A stretch of 9,854 bases of DNA from DASQPE01 sp964519805 (GCA_964519805.1 CAZFKN010000108.1:1-9854); one strand, 5' to 3'; positions 1 through 6,541 are shown, counted from the stretch's first letter. Notes: generated from the letters alone by a model not told the origin. Made by a program: numbers and translations.

Positions 1-974
1 TGCATCTGGGGACCGCAGAGGTGATGGCGCGCGCGCTTCCGCGGGGGCCCATCAGTCCTGGCGCGGCCGGACTGGTCCGGCTCCGACTCGAGGCGCCGGT
101 CGTGGCCCGCGGCGGCGATCGGTTCGTGCTGCGGAGCTTCAGTCCTGTCACGACCATCGGTGGCGGGCGCGTGCTCGATCCGCTGCCGCCCACCCGCACC
201 GCACCGTGGCCGGACGAGCTGCGGGCAACCGACCCGGCACAGCGGCTCACGGGATTGATCGCGCGCCGGCCGTTCGGCGTCGAAGTGGCCGCTGTCCCGA
301 TCCTGAGCGGGATGCCCTCGGGCACGGTCAACGCCGTGGTGCGGGCGGATGCGACGCTCTGCGTCATCGGGGGCCATCTCGTTCCCCGGGTGCTGGTGGC
401 CGACGTCACCGACGCCGCCCTCCAGCTTCTGAAGGAATTTCATCGTCGCCAGCCCGTCGAGCGGGGAATGCCGCTGGAGACGCTGCGGCACGCGCTCAGG
501 GGCCCGGAATGGCTGATCGAGGCGGCGATGGCCGCGGGGACGAGCACGCGCCGGCTCGTGGTCGACGGCGGGATCGCCCGGCTGGCCGGATTCGAGCCGC
601 GCGTGGCGGGCGGCGAGCCCGAGATCGATCGACTGGTACGGATGCTGCAGACCGCTGGCCTCAATCCTCCCAGCGTCCCGGAGCTGGAGCGCGAGACCGG
701 CCGTCGAGACGTCGCGGCGGTGCTGCGCCTCGCGGCCGCGCGCGGCTTGGTGGAGGCCGTCGAGCGGGACCGGTACTATTCGGTCGAGGCATTGCGGCTG
801 TTTACGGCCGCGCTGGAAGAGATCGGGCGCGCCGGCCCGATCCACCCGCCGGACGTGCGCGCCCGGGTGGGCGTGAGCCGGAAGTTCCTGATCCCGCTGC
901 TCGAATGGGCCGACGTTCGCGGCATCACGGTGCGCGAGGGGGATGCGCGACGGCTGGTGCGGGTCGCGCATTGA
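1..974 (+). CDS. selB: Selenocysteine-specific translation elongation factor SelB, C-terminal part (5' truncated by window edge)
   Basis: SelB is the GTPase that delivers Sec-tRNA(Sec) to the ribosome at UGA codons marked by a SECIS hairpin. Only the last 323 codons are present; the reading frame enters at base 3. The first visible residues, HLGTAEVMAR, followed by GDRFVLRSFSPVTTIGGG (about local residues 38-55), are the conserved end of the EF-Tu-like beta-barrel part. The remainder, from about residue 80, fits the chain of winged-helix domains that bind the SECIS RNA. The end, GVSRKFLIPLLEWADVRGIT followed by a GDARRL motif, is the typical SelB C-terminus. The GTPase domain lies upstream of the window. 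A GTG at 21 could look like a start but falls inside conserved SelB sequence, so the true start is outside. The gene stops at 972-974. A selA neighbour upstream would be usual but cannot be seen. Confidence 0.93.
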   Translation, partial: HLGTAEVMARALPRGPISPGAAGLVRLRLEAPVVARGGDRFVLRSFSPVTTIGGGRVLDPLPPTRTAPWPDELRATDPAQRLTGLIARRPFGVEVAAVPILSGMPSGTVNAVVRADATLCVIGGHLVPRVLVADVTDAALQLLKEFHRRQPVERGMPLETLRHALRGPEWLIEAAMAAGTSTRRLVVDGGIARLAGFEPRVAGGEPEIDRLVRMLQTAGLNPPSVPELERETGRRDVAAVLRLAAARGLVEAVERDRYYSVEALRLFTAALEEIGRAGPIHPPDVRARVGVSRKFLIPLLEWADVRGITVREGDARRLVRVAH

Positions 975-1005
975 GCATGAGCCCACTCGTGTCGTGTCGT
1001 TTTCC

Positions 1006-1035
1006 TTGACAGAGCACTTCGCGCGTGGGCATATT
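1006..1035 (+). promoter_or_regulatory. Candidate sigma-70-like promoter for the small secreted protein gene
   Basis: A perfect TTGACA -35 hexamer lies at 1006-1011. It is followed after 18 bases by CATATT (1030-1035), which matches 4 of 6 positions of TATAAT. It lies in the 152-base gap between selB and the next gene and would give a leader of roughly 85 bases. The surrounding bases are less GC-rich than the genes. The call rests on sequence match alone. Confidence 0.5.
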
Positions 1036-1126
1036 TTCTCACTCTCACCACCCGCACATTCAGAATTCATCCCCACCAGCCCGGAGGTGCAGCCACCGGT
1101 CAACCCTTTGTACGACAGGAGTCTCC

Positions 1127-1561
1127 ATGGTCCGCTTCAAGTGGGCGGGGTGGTGGCTCGGTCTGATGGTGGGTGCAGGTTCGCCAGTGGCTGCCCAAGT
1201 GTTTGCTCCTGCGCCGAAGGTCGAGCTGGAGGATCCCTACCCCAATCCGTTGGGCGCGGCAACTACGATTTCGTTCAAGATCAGCCCGGAGCTGTGCGTT
1301 CGAGGGCATCAGCCGGTGGTCAGCTTGCGAATCTTCAACTCGCTGGTCCAGACGGTCGCGATCCCGGTGCTGGTGTCCGGGACGGGCCAACCGATCGATT
1401 TCGTCCGGGTGAGTTGCGGAGAGCATCGGGCGTACTGGGACGGGAAATACCTCGACGGCAGGCGGGAAGCCGGGGCCGGTGTGTACTACTACCAGCTGAC
1501 GGTTGACGGAGAGCGCTACACCCGCAAGATGATCGTCATGCGACGAATCACGCCGCGATGA
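1127..1561 (+). CDS. Small secreted protein consisting of one FlgD-Ig / T9SS C-terminal-domain-like beta domain
   Basis: The protein has 144 residues. Residues 1-23 form a signal peptide: a basic start (MVRFK), a hydrophobic core and a probable cleavage at VAA/QV. The mature part has the pattern of the FlgD-Ig-like or Por-secretion C-terminal domains: a PYPNP start (37-41), strand TTISFKI, the VSLRIFNSL strand with the following Q (66-75), a WDGKYLDGR turn (104-112), then AGAGVYYYQLTVDG and a final basic KMIVMRR strand. Such domains usually cap large secreted proteins; here almost nothing precedes it. Two cysteines (C57, C97) could form a disulfide after export. The ATG at 1127 is chosen because AGGAG sits at 1117-1121 with a 5-base spacer and a signal peptide follows directly. 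An in-frame GTG at 1025 lies within the promoter and is rejected. Its role is unknown; it may be an envelope structural protein or an adaptor. Confidence 0.8.
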   Translation: MVRFKWAGWWLGLMVGAGSPVAAQVFAPAPKVELEDPYPNPLGAATTISFKISPELCVRGHQPVVSLRIFNSLVQTVAIPVLVSGTGQPIDFVRVSCGEHRAYWDGKYLDGRREAGAGVYYYQLTVDGERYTRKMIVMRRITPR

Positions 1562-1567
1562 ACAGCA

Positions 1568-1643
1568 GTGAACGGTGAACCGTAAACGGGGGGCTACCGG
1601 CGCACGGGGCCCCCCGTTCACCGTTTACTGTTTACCGTTCGCT
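1568..1643. repeat. Inverted repeat built of 7-bp GTRAACN units, copy 1 (possible terminator)
   Basis: Six bases after the previous stop codon the sequence becomes 7-periodic: GTGAACG, GTGAACC and GTAAACG (1568-1588), running into GGGGGG (1588-1593). After a 16-base loop come CCCCCC (1610-1615) and the complementary heptads GTTCACC, GTTTACT, GTTTACC and GTTCGCT (1616-1643). The two arms pair as a long imperfect hairpin with a perfect 6-bp G:C core; many arm mismatches would be G.U in RNA. It may end transcription before clpB, though no clean U-tract follows. It is related in sequence and position to the element at 4830-4931. Confidence 0.75.
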
Positions 1644-1672
1644 GCCGTTCTCTGTCATTTCGGCAGGCTTTC

Positions 1673-1734
1673 GGGGTACACCCCTTGCCAATCTCCCCTT
1701 GTAAATCAATGGTGAAGCTGGAGTAACCCGAGGA
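1673..1734 (+). promoter_or_regulatory. clpB leader: small hairpin, weak promoter-like match and ribosome binding site
   Basis: GGGG-TACA-CCCC (1673-1684) is a small perfect hairpin. It is followed by TTGCCA (1685-1690) and, 17 bases later, AATGGT (1708-1713), a poor -35/-10 pair. CCCCTTGTAAA (1695-1705) faintly resembles a sigma-32 -35 box, but I find no matching -10, and there is no CIRCE inverted repeat. GAGGA at 1730-1734, 5 bases before the ATG at 1740, is a good Shine-Dalgarno and fixes the clpB start. The heat-shock regulation expected for clpB therefore cannot be confirmed from the sequence. Confidence 0.35.
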
Positions 1735-1739
1735 CCTAC

Positions 1740-4364
1740 ATGATTCGACCCGAACGATTGACCATCAAGGCCCAGGAGGCCTTCCGTGAGGCCGGGGAGG
1801 ACGCCCGCCGGCGCGGAAACCCCGTTATCAACGACGCGCACCTGTTCGCGGCCCTGCTCACCCAGGATGAGGGCATCGTCCAGCCGCTCCTCCAGAAGGC
1901 CGGCCTCAATGTCACGCGGCTCAAGGCCGCCGTCGAGCGCGAGATTGCCCGTTTCCCGACCCAATCGGGCGGAGCCGAGCCCACGCTCAGCCGAGAGCTG
2001 AGCCGGGTCTTCGATCGCGCGGAACAGGAGGCCAAGCGGCTCGGCGACCAGTACGTCTCCACCGAGCATCTGCTCCTCGCGCTCACCGACGAGAAGGGAA
2101 CGACGGCGCGGGCGCTCTTGAGCGCCGAGGAGATCTCTGCCGACGATCTGCGGACGGCCCTCGAGGCCGTGCGCGGATCGCATCGGGTCACCGACCAGTC
2201 GCCGGAGGCTCAGTACCAGGCGCTCGAGCGCTACACCCGCAACCTCACCGACCAGGCGCGGAAGGGAAAACTCGATCCGGTCATCGGCCGGGACGAGGAG
2301 ATTCGCCGAGTCGTCCAGGTCCTCTCGCGCCGGACCAAGAACAACCCGGTGCTGATCGGCGAACCGGGAGTCGGGAAGACCGCGATCGTCGAGGGGTTGG
2401 CCCAGCGCATCGTGAACGGCGACGTCCCCGACTCGCTCCGCAACAAGGAACTGGTGGCGCTCGATATCGGCCAGCTGCTGGCGGGTGCCAAGTATCGGGG
2501 TGAATTCGAGGAGCGGCTCAAGGCCGTCGTGAAGGAGCTGACCGAGGCCGAGGGGCGCTACGTCGTGTTCATCGACGAGCTGCACACGATCGTCGGCGCC
2601 GGCGCGGCCGAGGGCGCGGTGGATGCGAGCAACATGCTCAAGCCACCGCTTGCGCGCGGCGAGCTCCACGTCGTGGGCGCCACCACGCTCGACGAATACC
2701 GCAAGCGCGTGGAGAAGGACCCGGCGCTCGAACGCCGCTTTCAGCCGGTGCTCGTCGGCGAGCCCAGTGTGACGGACACCATAGCGATCCTTAGGGGGCT
2801 CAAGGAAAAATACGAGGTGCATCACGGGGTCCGGATCACCGATAGCGCGCTCGTGGCGGCCGCGACCCTGTCCGACCGCTACATCGGCGATCGCTTTCTT
2901 CCCGACAAGGCGATCGACCTCGTGGACGAAGCCGCGAGCCGGCTCCGCATCGAGATCGACAGCCTTCCGCAGGAGATCGACGAGGTCGAGCGGCGCATCA
3001 TCCAGCTGGAGATCGAGCGCCAGGCCCTCCTCAAGGAGAAGGACAAGGCCGCGGTCGAGCGCCGGAAGGGACTGGAGCGTGAGATCGCCGGGCTCAAGGA
3101 GCAGAGCGCGGGCATGAAGGCGCAATGGCAGGCGGAGAAGGCTGCCATCCAGGAGATCCAGACGCGGAGAGCGGAGCTGGAGCAGCTCCGGAGCGAGGTC
3201 GACCAGGTGACGCGCCGGGGCGATCTCCAGAAGGCCGCCGAGTTGCGCTATGGTCGCATTCCGGAGCTGGAGCGCCAGATCGAGGCCCAGGAAAAGCGGC
3301 TCCAGGAAGTCCAGGCCAAGGCCAAGTATCTGAAGGAAGAGGTGGACGCCGAGGACATCGCGGAGATCGTGGCCAAATGGACCGGCATCCCCGTGTCCAA
3401 GATGCTCGAATCCGACCGTGAGCGCCTCACCCGGCTGGAGCAGGAGCTCTCGCAGCGGGTCGTGGGGCAGCAAGCCGCCGTCACCGCCGTGGCGAACGCC
3501 GTGCGGCGCAGCCGCGCCGGGCTCCAGGATCCCAACCGGCCGACCGGCTCGTTCATCTTTCTCGGGCCGACGGGTGTCGGGAAGACGGAGACGGCGCGCG
3601 CCCTCGCGGAGTTCCTCTTCGACGACGAGCGCGCGATGGTGCGCCTCGACATGTCCGAGTACATGGAAAAGCACTCGGTGGCCCGGATGATCGGCGCGCC
3701 ACCGGGCTACGTCGGCTACGACGAAGGCGGACAGCTGACCGAGGCGGTGCGCCGCCGGCCTTACAGCGTGCTGCTGTTCGACGAGATCGAAAAGGCCCAT
3801 CCGGACGTGTTCAACGTGTTGCTGCAGATCCTGGATGACGGGCGGCTCACCGACGGTCAGGGCCGGGTCGTGGACTTTCGGAACACCGTCATCATCATGA
3901 CGTCGAACATCGGGAGTCAGTTCATCGTGGATGCAGGGGCGCAGCCGAGCGAGGTCGCCTGGGAGCGCATCGAGCAGCGGGTGCGGGATGAGCTACGCAA
4001 CTTCTTCCGCCCCGAGTTTCTGAATCGGGTGGACGAAGTGATCGTCTTCCATCAACTGAGCCGGGAGGATCTGGTCGCGGTCGTGGATCTCCAGCTGGGG
4101 CATCTCCGGCAGCTGCTCGCCGAACGGCACCTCGGCATCGAGGTCACGCCCGAGGCGCGCCAACTCCTGGCCGAGCAGGGTTACGACCCGGTGTACGGCG
4201 CGAGGCCGCTCAAGCGGGTCATCCAGCGGCTGCTGCAGAACCCGATCGCACTCGAGGTGCTGGAGGGCAAGTATCACGCGGGTGACGTCATCTACGTCGA
4301 GCGCAAGGGCGACGGGCTCCGGTTCTCCCGTCGGGGCGGCGTCGCGGAGCCGGTGAGTGCGTAG
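1740..4364 (+). CDS. clpB: ATP-dependent chaperone/disaggregase ClpB
   Basis: ClpB is a cytoplasmic AAA+ hexamer that, with DnaK/DnaJ/GrpE, pulls polypeptides out of aggregates after heat or other stress. The 874 residues match the usual length. Domains in order: Clp-N double repeat (about 1-145); first AAA+ module with Walker A GEPGVGKT (207-214), pore-loop tyrosine Y252 in KYRG, Walker B IDE (278-280) and arginine-finger pair R332/R333; the coiled-coil middle domain rich in E, K, R and Q (about 410-530), which separates ClpB from ClpA/ClpX and binds DnaK; second AAA+ module with Walker A GPTGVGKT (609-616), pore loop GYVG with Y657, Walker B D681/E682 and R763 in PEFLNRVDE; and the C-terminal oligomerisation domain. 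No ClpP-binding IGF/L loop was noticed, as expected for ClpB. All key residues are present. The stop overlaps the start of tadA, so the two are likely cotranscribed. Confidence 0.97.
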   Translation: MIRPERLTIKAQEAFREAGEDARRRGNPVINDAHLFAALLTQDEGIVQPLLQKAGLNVTRLKAAVEREIARFPTQSGGAEPTLSRELSRVFDRAEQEAKRLGDQYVSTEHLLLALTDEKGTTARALLSAEEISADDLRTALEAVRGSHRVTDQSPEAQYQALERYTRNLTDQARKGKLDPVIGRDEEIRRVVQVLSRRTKNNPVLIGEPGVGKTAIVEGLAQRIVNGDVPDSLRNKELVALDIGQLLAGAKYRGEFEERLKAVVKELTEAEGRYVVFIDELHTIVGAGAAEGAVDASNMLKPPLARGELHVVGATTLDEYRKRVEKDPALERRFQPVLVGEPSVTDTIAILRGLKEKYEVHHGVRITDSALVAAATLSDRYIGDRFLPDKAIDLVDEAASRLRIEIDSLPQEIDEVERRIIQLEIERQALLKEKDKAAVERRKGLEREIAGLKEQSAGMKAQWQAEKAAIQEIQTRRAELEQLRSEVDQVTRRGDLQKAAELRYGRIPELERQIEAQEKRLQEVQAKAKYLKEEVDAEDIAEIVAKWTGIPVSKMLESDRERLTRLEQELSQRVVGQQAAVTAVANAVRRSRAGLQDPNRPTGSFIFLGPTGVGKTETARALAEFLFDDERAMVRLDMSEYMEKHSVARMIGAPPGYVGYDEGGQLTEAVRRRPYSVLLFDEIEKAHPDVFNVLLQILDDGRLTDGQGRVVDFRNTVIIMTSNIGSQFIVDAGAQPSEVAWERIEQRVRDELRNFFRPEFLNRVDEVIVFHQLSREDLVAVVDLQLGHLRQLLAERHLGIEVTPEARQLLAEQGYDPVYGARPLKRVIQRLLQNPIALEVLEGKYHAGDVIYVERKGDGLRFSRRGGVAEPVSA

Positions 4365-4824
4365 GGGCTCACCCACGCCGGCCGATCTGGCGGGGATGGA
4401 GGCGGCGCTCCGTGTCGCCCTGGCCGCGTCGATCCGCGACGAGGTGCCGGTCGGGGCGGTGGTGGTGCGGGAAGGGGAGGTGATCGCCGAGGCGCACAAC
4501 GAGATGGTGCGCCGAGCCGACCCCACCGCGCATGCCGAGCTGCTGGCAATTCAGCTGGCGGTGGCACGACTGCGCACCGACCGCCTCACCGACGCCACGC
4601 TGTACGTGACCCTCGAGCCCTGCGCCCAATGCGCGGGCGCCATCGTGCTGGCGAAGGTCGGGCGGGTCGTGTTCGGTGCGTACGACGGCCGCGTGGGCAT
4701 GGTCGGGTCCGTGTTCGACGTGCTCCGCCATCCTGGGCTCAACCATGGCGCCGAGGTGCTCGGTGGAGTCATGGCGGAGGAGTGCGGGGCCCTGTTGAAG
4801 CGATTCTTTGTGGCGAAGAGATGA
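4357..4824 (+). CDS. tadA: tRNA-specific adenosine deaminase TadA
   Basis: TadA deaminates A34 to inosine in the anticodon of tRNA-Arg(ACG), which allows wobble decoding of CGN codons. The 155-residue protein has the zinc-dependent cytidine-deaminase fold: EVPVGAVVV (29-37), the HAE motif (H59 zinc ligand, E61 proton shuttle) and PCAQC (C89 and C92 zinc ligands). The region from GRVVFGAYDGRVGMVGS through DVLRHPGLNH to the final LLKRFF follows E. coli TadA closely, which separates it from guanine or riboflavin deaminases. I chose the GTG at 4357: it overlaps clpB by 8 bp in another frame, has GGAG at 4346-4349 with a 7-base spacer, and gives the normal family length. The in-frame ATG at 4396 would give a shorter N-terminus and is the alternative. 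The overlap implies translational coupling to clpB. Confidence 0.95.
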   Translation: MRRGSPTPADLAGMEAALRVALAASIRDEVPVGAVVVREGEVIAEAHNEMVRRADPTAHAELLAIQLAVARLRTDRLTDATLYVTLEPCAQCAGAIVLAKVGRVVFGAYDGRVGMVGSVFDVLRHPGLNHGAEVLGGVMAEECGALLKRFFVAKR

Positions 4825-4829
4825 CAGCG

Positions 4830-4931
4830 ATAAACGGTGAACAACGAACAGTGAACGGTAAACAGTAAGCGGTAGACAGGGGGTTCCTCGGCTGGGGACC
4901 CCCGTTTACCGTTCACGGTTCACTGTTCACG
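4830..4931. repeat. Inverted repeat built of 7-bp GTRAACN units, copy 2
   Basis: Starting five bases after the tadA stop there are about seven heptads: a partial ATAAACG, then GTGAACA, ACGAACA, GTGAACG, GTAAACA, GTAAGCG and GTAGACA (to 4878). They run into GGGGG (4879-4883). A 15-base loop follows, then CCCCC (4899-4903) and four complementary heptads, GTTTACC, GTTCACG, GTTCACT and GTTCACG (4904-4931). The arms pair as a long imperfect stem with one bulge. The architecture matches the copy at 1568-1643, but with a longer left arm and a different loop. It fills nearly all the space between tadA and the tRNA, so the tRNA promoter must overlap it or lie further upstream. Confidence 0.78.
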
Positions 4932-4942
4932 TTGGTCCCCGG

Positions 4943-5029
4943 GGACAGGTGTCCGAGTGGCTGAAGGAGCCGGTCTCGAAAACCGGTATACCGGTAACGG
5001 TATCGTGGGTTCGAATCCCACCCTGTCCG
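4943..5029 (+). tRNA. tRNA-Ser (anticodon CGA)
   Basis: This is an 87-base class II tRNA decoding UCG. The acceptor stem GGACAGG (4943-4949) pairs with CCTGTCC (5022-5028), with G5029 as the discriminator base typical of serine tRNAs. The anticodon stem CCGGT/ACCGG encloses the loop CTCGAAA, with anticodon CGA at 4977-4979. The long variable arm ATACCG-GTAA-CGGTAT (4988-5003) is the serine hallmark. The T arm is GTGGG-TTCGAAT-CCCAC (5005-5021). CCA is not encoded. No clear promoter lies directly upstream. The anticodon and the variable arm rule out tRNA-Sec (UCA), despite selB nearby. Confidence 0.97.
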
Positions 5030-5048
5030 TTTCCCTGATACAAAATCG

Positions 5049-6074
5049 ATGACGCTCCCGCCGGGAGATCGGGCCGCCGGTTGCCTGCTCGGCCTCGCCC
5101 TCGGCGACGCGCTTGGCTTTGTCGTCGAGGCGGCGCCGCCCGCCGCCGCCGCCGCGTACGTCGAGAACGAGCTCCGCACGGGGCTCGGCGGCGCCCGCGG
5201 GAGGCCGCCCTTTCACCCGGGCCAGTACTCCGACGACACGCAGCTGGCCCGGGAGCTCCTCCTCTCCATCAAGAATGCCGGCGACTTCGACCCGGCCGTG
5301 TTCGCTCGGCGGGTGGCGGACCTCTTCGCCCGCGGGGAGGCGATCGGGGCCGGCCCGGGCAGTCGCGGTGCCGCTGTGCGATTGCAGGCCGGCGTGCGGT
5401 GGGAGGACGCCGGGACCCCGGGCCCGTATGCCGGCAACGGGGCTGCGATGCGGGCGGGACCGGTGGGCGCGTTGTACCTGCGCGATCCGGTTCGGCTCGT
5501 GGGGGTGGCCCGCGATCAGGCGCTGGTGACGCACCGCGACCCTCGCGCGGTCGCCGGCGCGATCGCCGTCGCCGGTGCCGTGGCGATCGGGGCCCGTCCC
5601 GGCCCGCTGCCGACGCGCTCGGCGCTGGAGGAGCTGGGGGAGCTCGTGCGACCCGCCGACGAGTCCATGGGTCGGACGGTCCGGGAGGTGGCCACCTGGC
5701 TCGGGGCGGGGCCGGGGGCCGCCGCGCTCCGCGTCGCGGCGTTGGCGGAGCCTGGAAAGACGGCGGCGCGGGGATCGGCGGAACGGGGCGGGGGCGGCGT
5801 GTCCCCCTTCGTCGTCCCGAGCGTCGCCTGGAGCCTCTACGCCTTTCTCCGGTCGCCCGACGACTACTGGGAGACCATCTGTACCGCCATCGCGATCGGC
5901 GGCGACACCGACACCCTGGCGGCCATGGCCGGGGCGATGGCGGGCGCGCGCCTCGGGCCGGCCGCCTTGCCGGGTCGGATGGTGGATCAGCTGACCGACG
6001 CCGGCGCCTGGAGCGGGGTCGAGCTGGCTACGCTCGCGCGTCAGTGCGCCGCTCTTCCGTTTGCCGCGGAGTGA
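5049..6074 (+). CDS. ADP-ribosylglycohydrolase family protein (DraG/ARH-like)
   Basis: The 341-residue protein belongs to the DraG/ARH fold, Mg-dependent enzymes that remove ADP-ribose from proteins, nucleic acids or small metabolites. Family signatures in order: GCLLGLALGDALG (11-23), the metal-binding SDDT (61-64, usually TDDT), GNGAAMR (129-135), THRDP (161-165) and AIAIGGDTDT (280-289), with D286 and D288 as the second metal-ligand cluster. All catalytic positions are kept, so the enzyme should be active; the substrate cannot be told from sequence. The ATG at 5049 is chosen because family members begin a few residues before the first conserved block. No Shine-Dalgarno precedes it, and the start lies 20 bases after the tRNA-Ser end, so it may be translated from a short leader or a processed tRNA-linked transcript. 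There is no neighbouring ADP-ribosyltransferase, unlike DraT/DraG or toxin-antitoxin pairs. A run of alanines at 31-36 is low complexity. Confidence 0.92.
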   Translation: MTLPPGDRAAGCLLGLALGDALGFVVEAAPPAAAAAYVENELRTGLGGARGRPPFHPGQYSDDTQLARELLLSIKNAGDFDPAVFARRVADLFARGEAIGAGPGSRGAAVRLQAGVRWEDAGTPGPYAGNGAAMRAGPVGALYLRDPVRLVGVARDQALVTHRDPRAVAGAIAVAGAVAIGARPGPLPTRSALEELGELVRPADESMGRTVREVATWLGAGPGAAALRVAALAEPGKTAARGSAERGGGGVSPFVVPSVAWSLYAFLRSPDDYWETICTAIAIGGDTDTLAAMAGAMAGARLGPAALPGRMVDQLTDAGAWSGVELATLARQCAALPFAAE

Positions 6075-6119
6075 TCGTTCTCGGCCTTCTAACCGCCCTT
6101 CCCGCCACGATCCGACCCT

Positions 6120-6138
6120 CCCGCTAACCAGTTGCGGG
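6120..6138 (+). terminator. Weak candidate terminator after the ADP-ribosylglycohydrolase gene
   Basis: CCCGC (6120-6124) pairs with GCGGG (6134-6138), and the enclosed TAACCAGTT can extend the stem by about two pairs with a one-base bulge. The bases that follow are only modestly T-rich (CCTTCCGTTACTT), so this is not a strong intrinsic terminator. Its place 45 bases after the stop codon is the main support. Confidence 0.25.
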
Positions 6139-6541
6139 GCCTTCCGTTACTTCCCGAAACGTAAACGACAGCCATAGCTGCTGCGGAACACGCGCAGGTG
6201 TTGCAGAACAGTCATACGCGCGATAGATTAGGCCGTTCCTAATGGCATAGGACGGCCCGTCGGGGGAAGTCGTGAGCCCGTCCGGCCTCGACCGCGGCAC
6301 ACCCGTCGGCTCGTTAGGGCGCATCTCCCCAATCACTGACGGCTTACGAGGCACCCAGGTCGGAGCCACCCTTCGCTTTTCGCCAGCGGTGATCTGATCG
6401 ACTTCCGCCAAATTCCGGTTGGCTGCGCTGCGCCGTTTCATTGCAGCACATGTTTCGATGCCGCAGCGCCCGTGATGGTTGCAGTTGCTGTCTTGCCATA
6501 CCCAACAAAAGCCTGATCGGATCCCGGACACCCTCTTCCAT

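Noticed and set aside
1025..1126. Upstream GTG start extending the small secreted protein by 34 residues
   Set aside because: It overlaps the candidate promoter, has no good Shine-Dalgarno and would bury the signal peptide; the ATG at 1127 has AGGAG and starts the signal peptide directly.
1685..1740. Sigma-32 or CIRCE heat-shock control site before clpB
   Set aside because: Only a partial CCCCTTG-type match with no paired -10 box, and no TTAGCACTC inverted repeat; insufficient for a call.
1632..3800. 722-codon open frame on the minus strand across clpB
   Set aside because: It mirrors the clpB codons in GC-rich DNA; its translation is leucine/arginine/histidine-rich with no domain, while the plus strand carries every ClpB motif.
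4551..4916. Minus-strand frame with LLFTVHCSLFTVYR across the second repeat
   Set aside because: The repetitive peptide is just the translation of the heptamer repeat, and the rest is antisense to tadA.
4943..5029. tRNA-Sec, suggested by selB in the same window
   Set aside because: The anticodon is CGA and the acceptor stem is 7 bp with a normal serine variable arm; tRNA-Sec has UCA and a longer acceptor.
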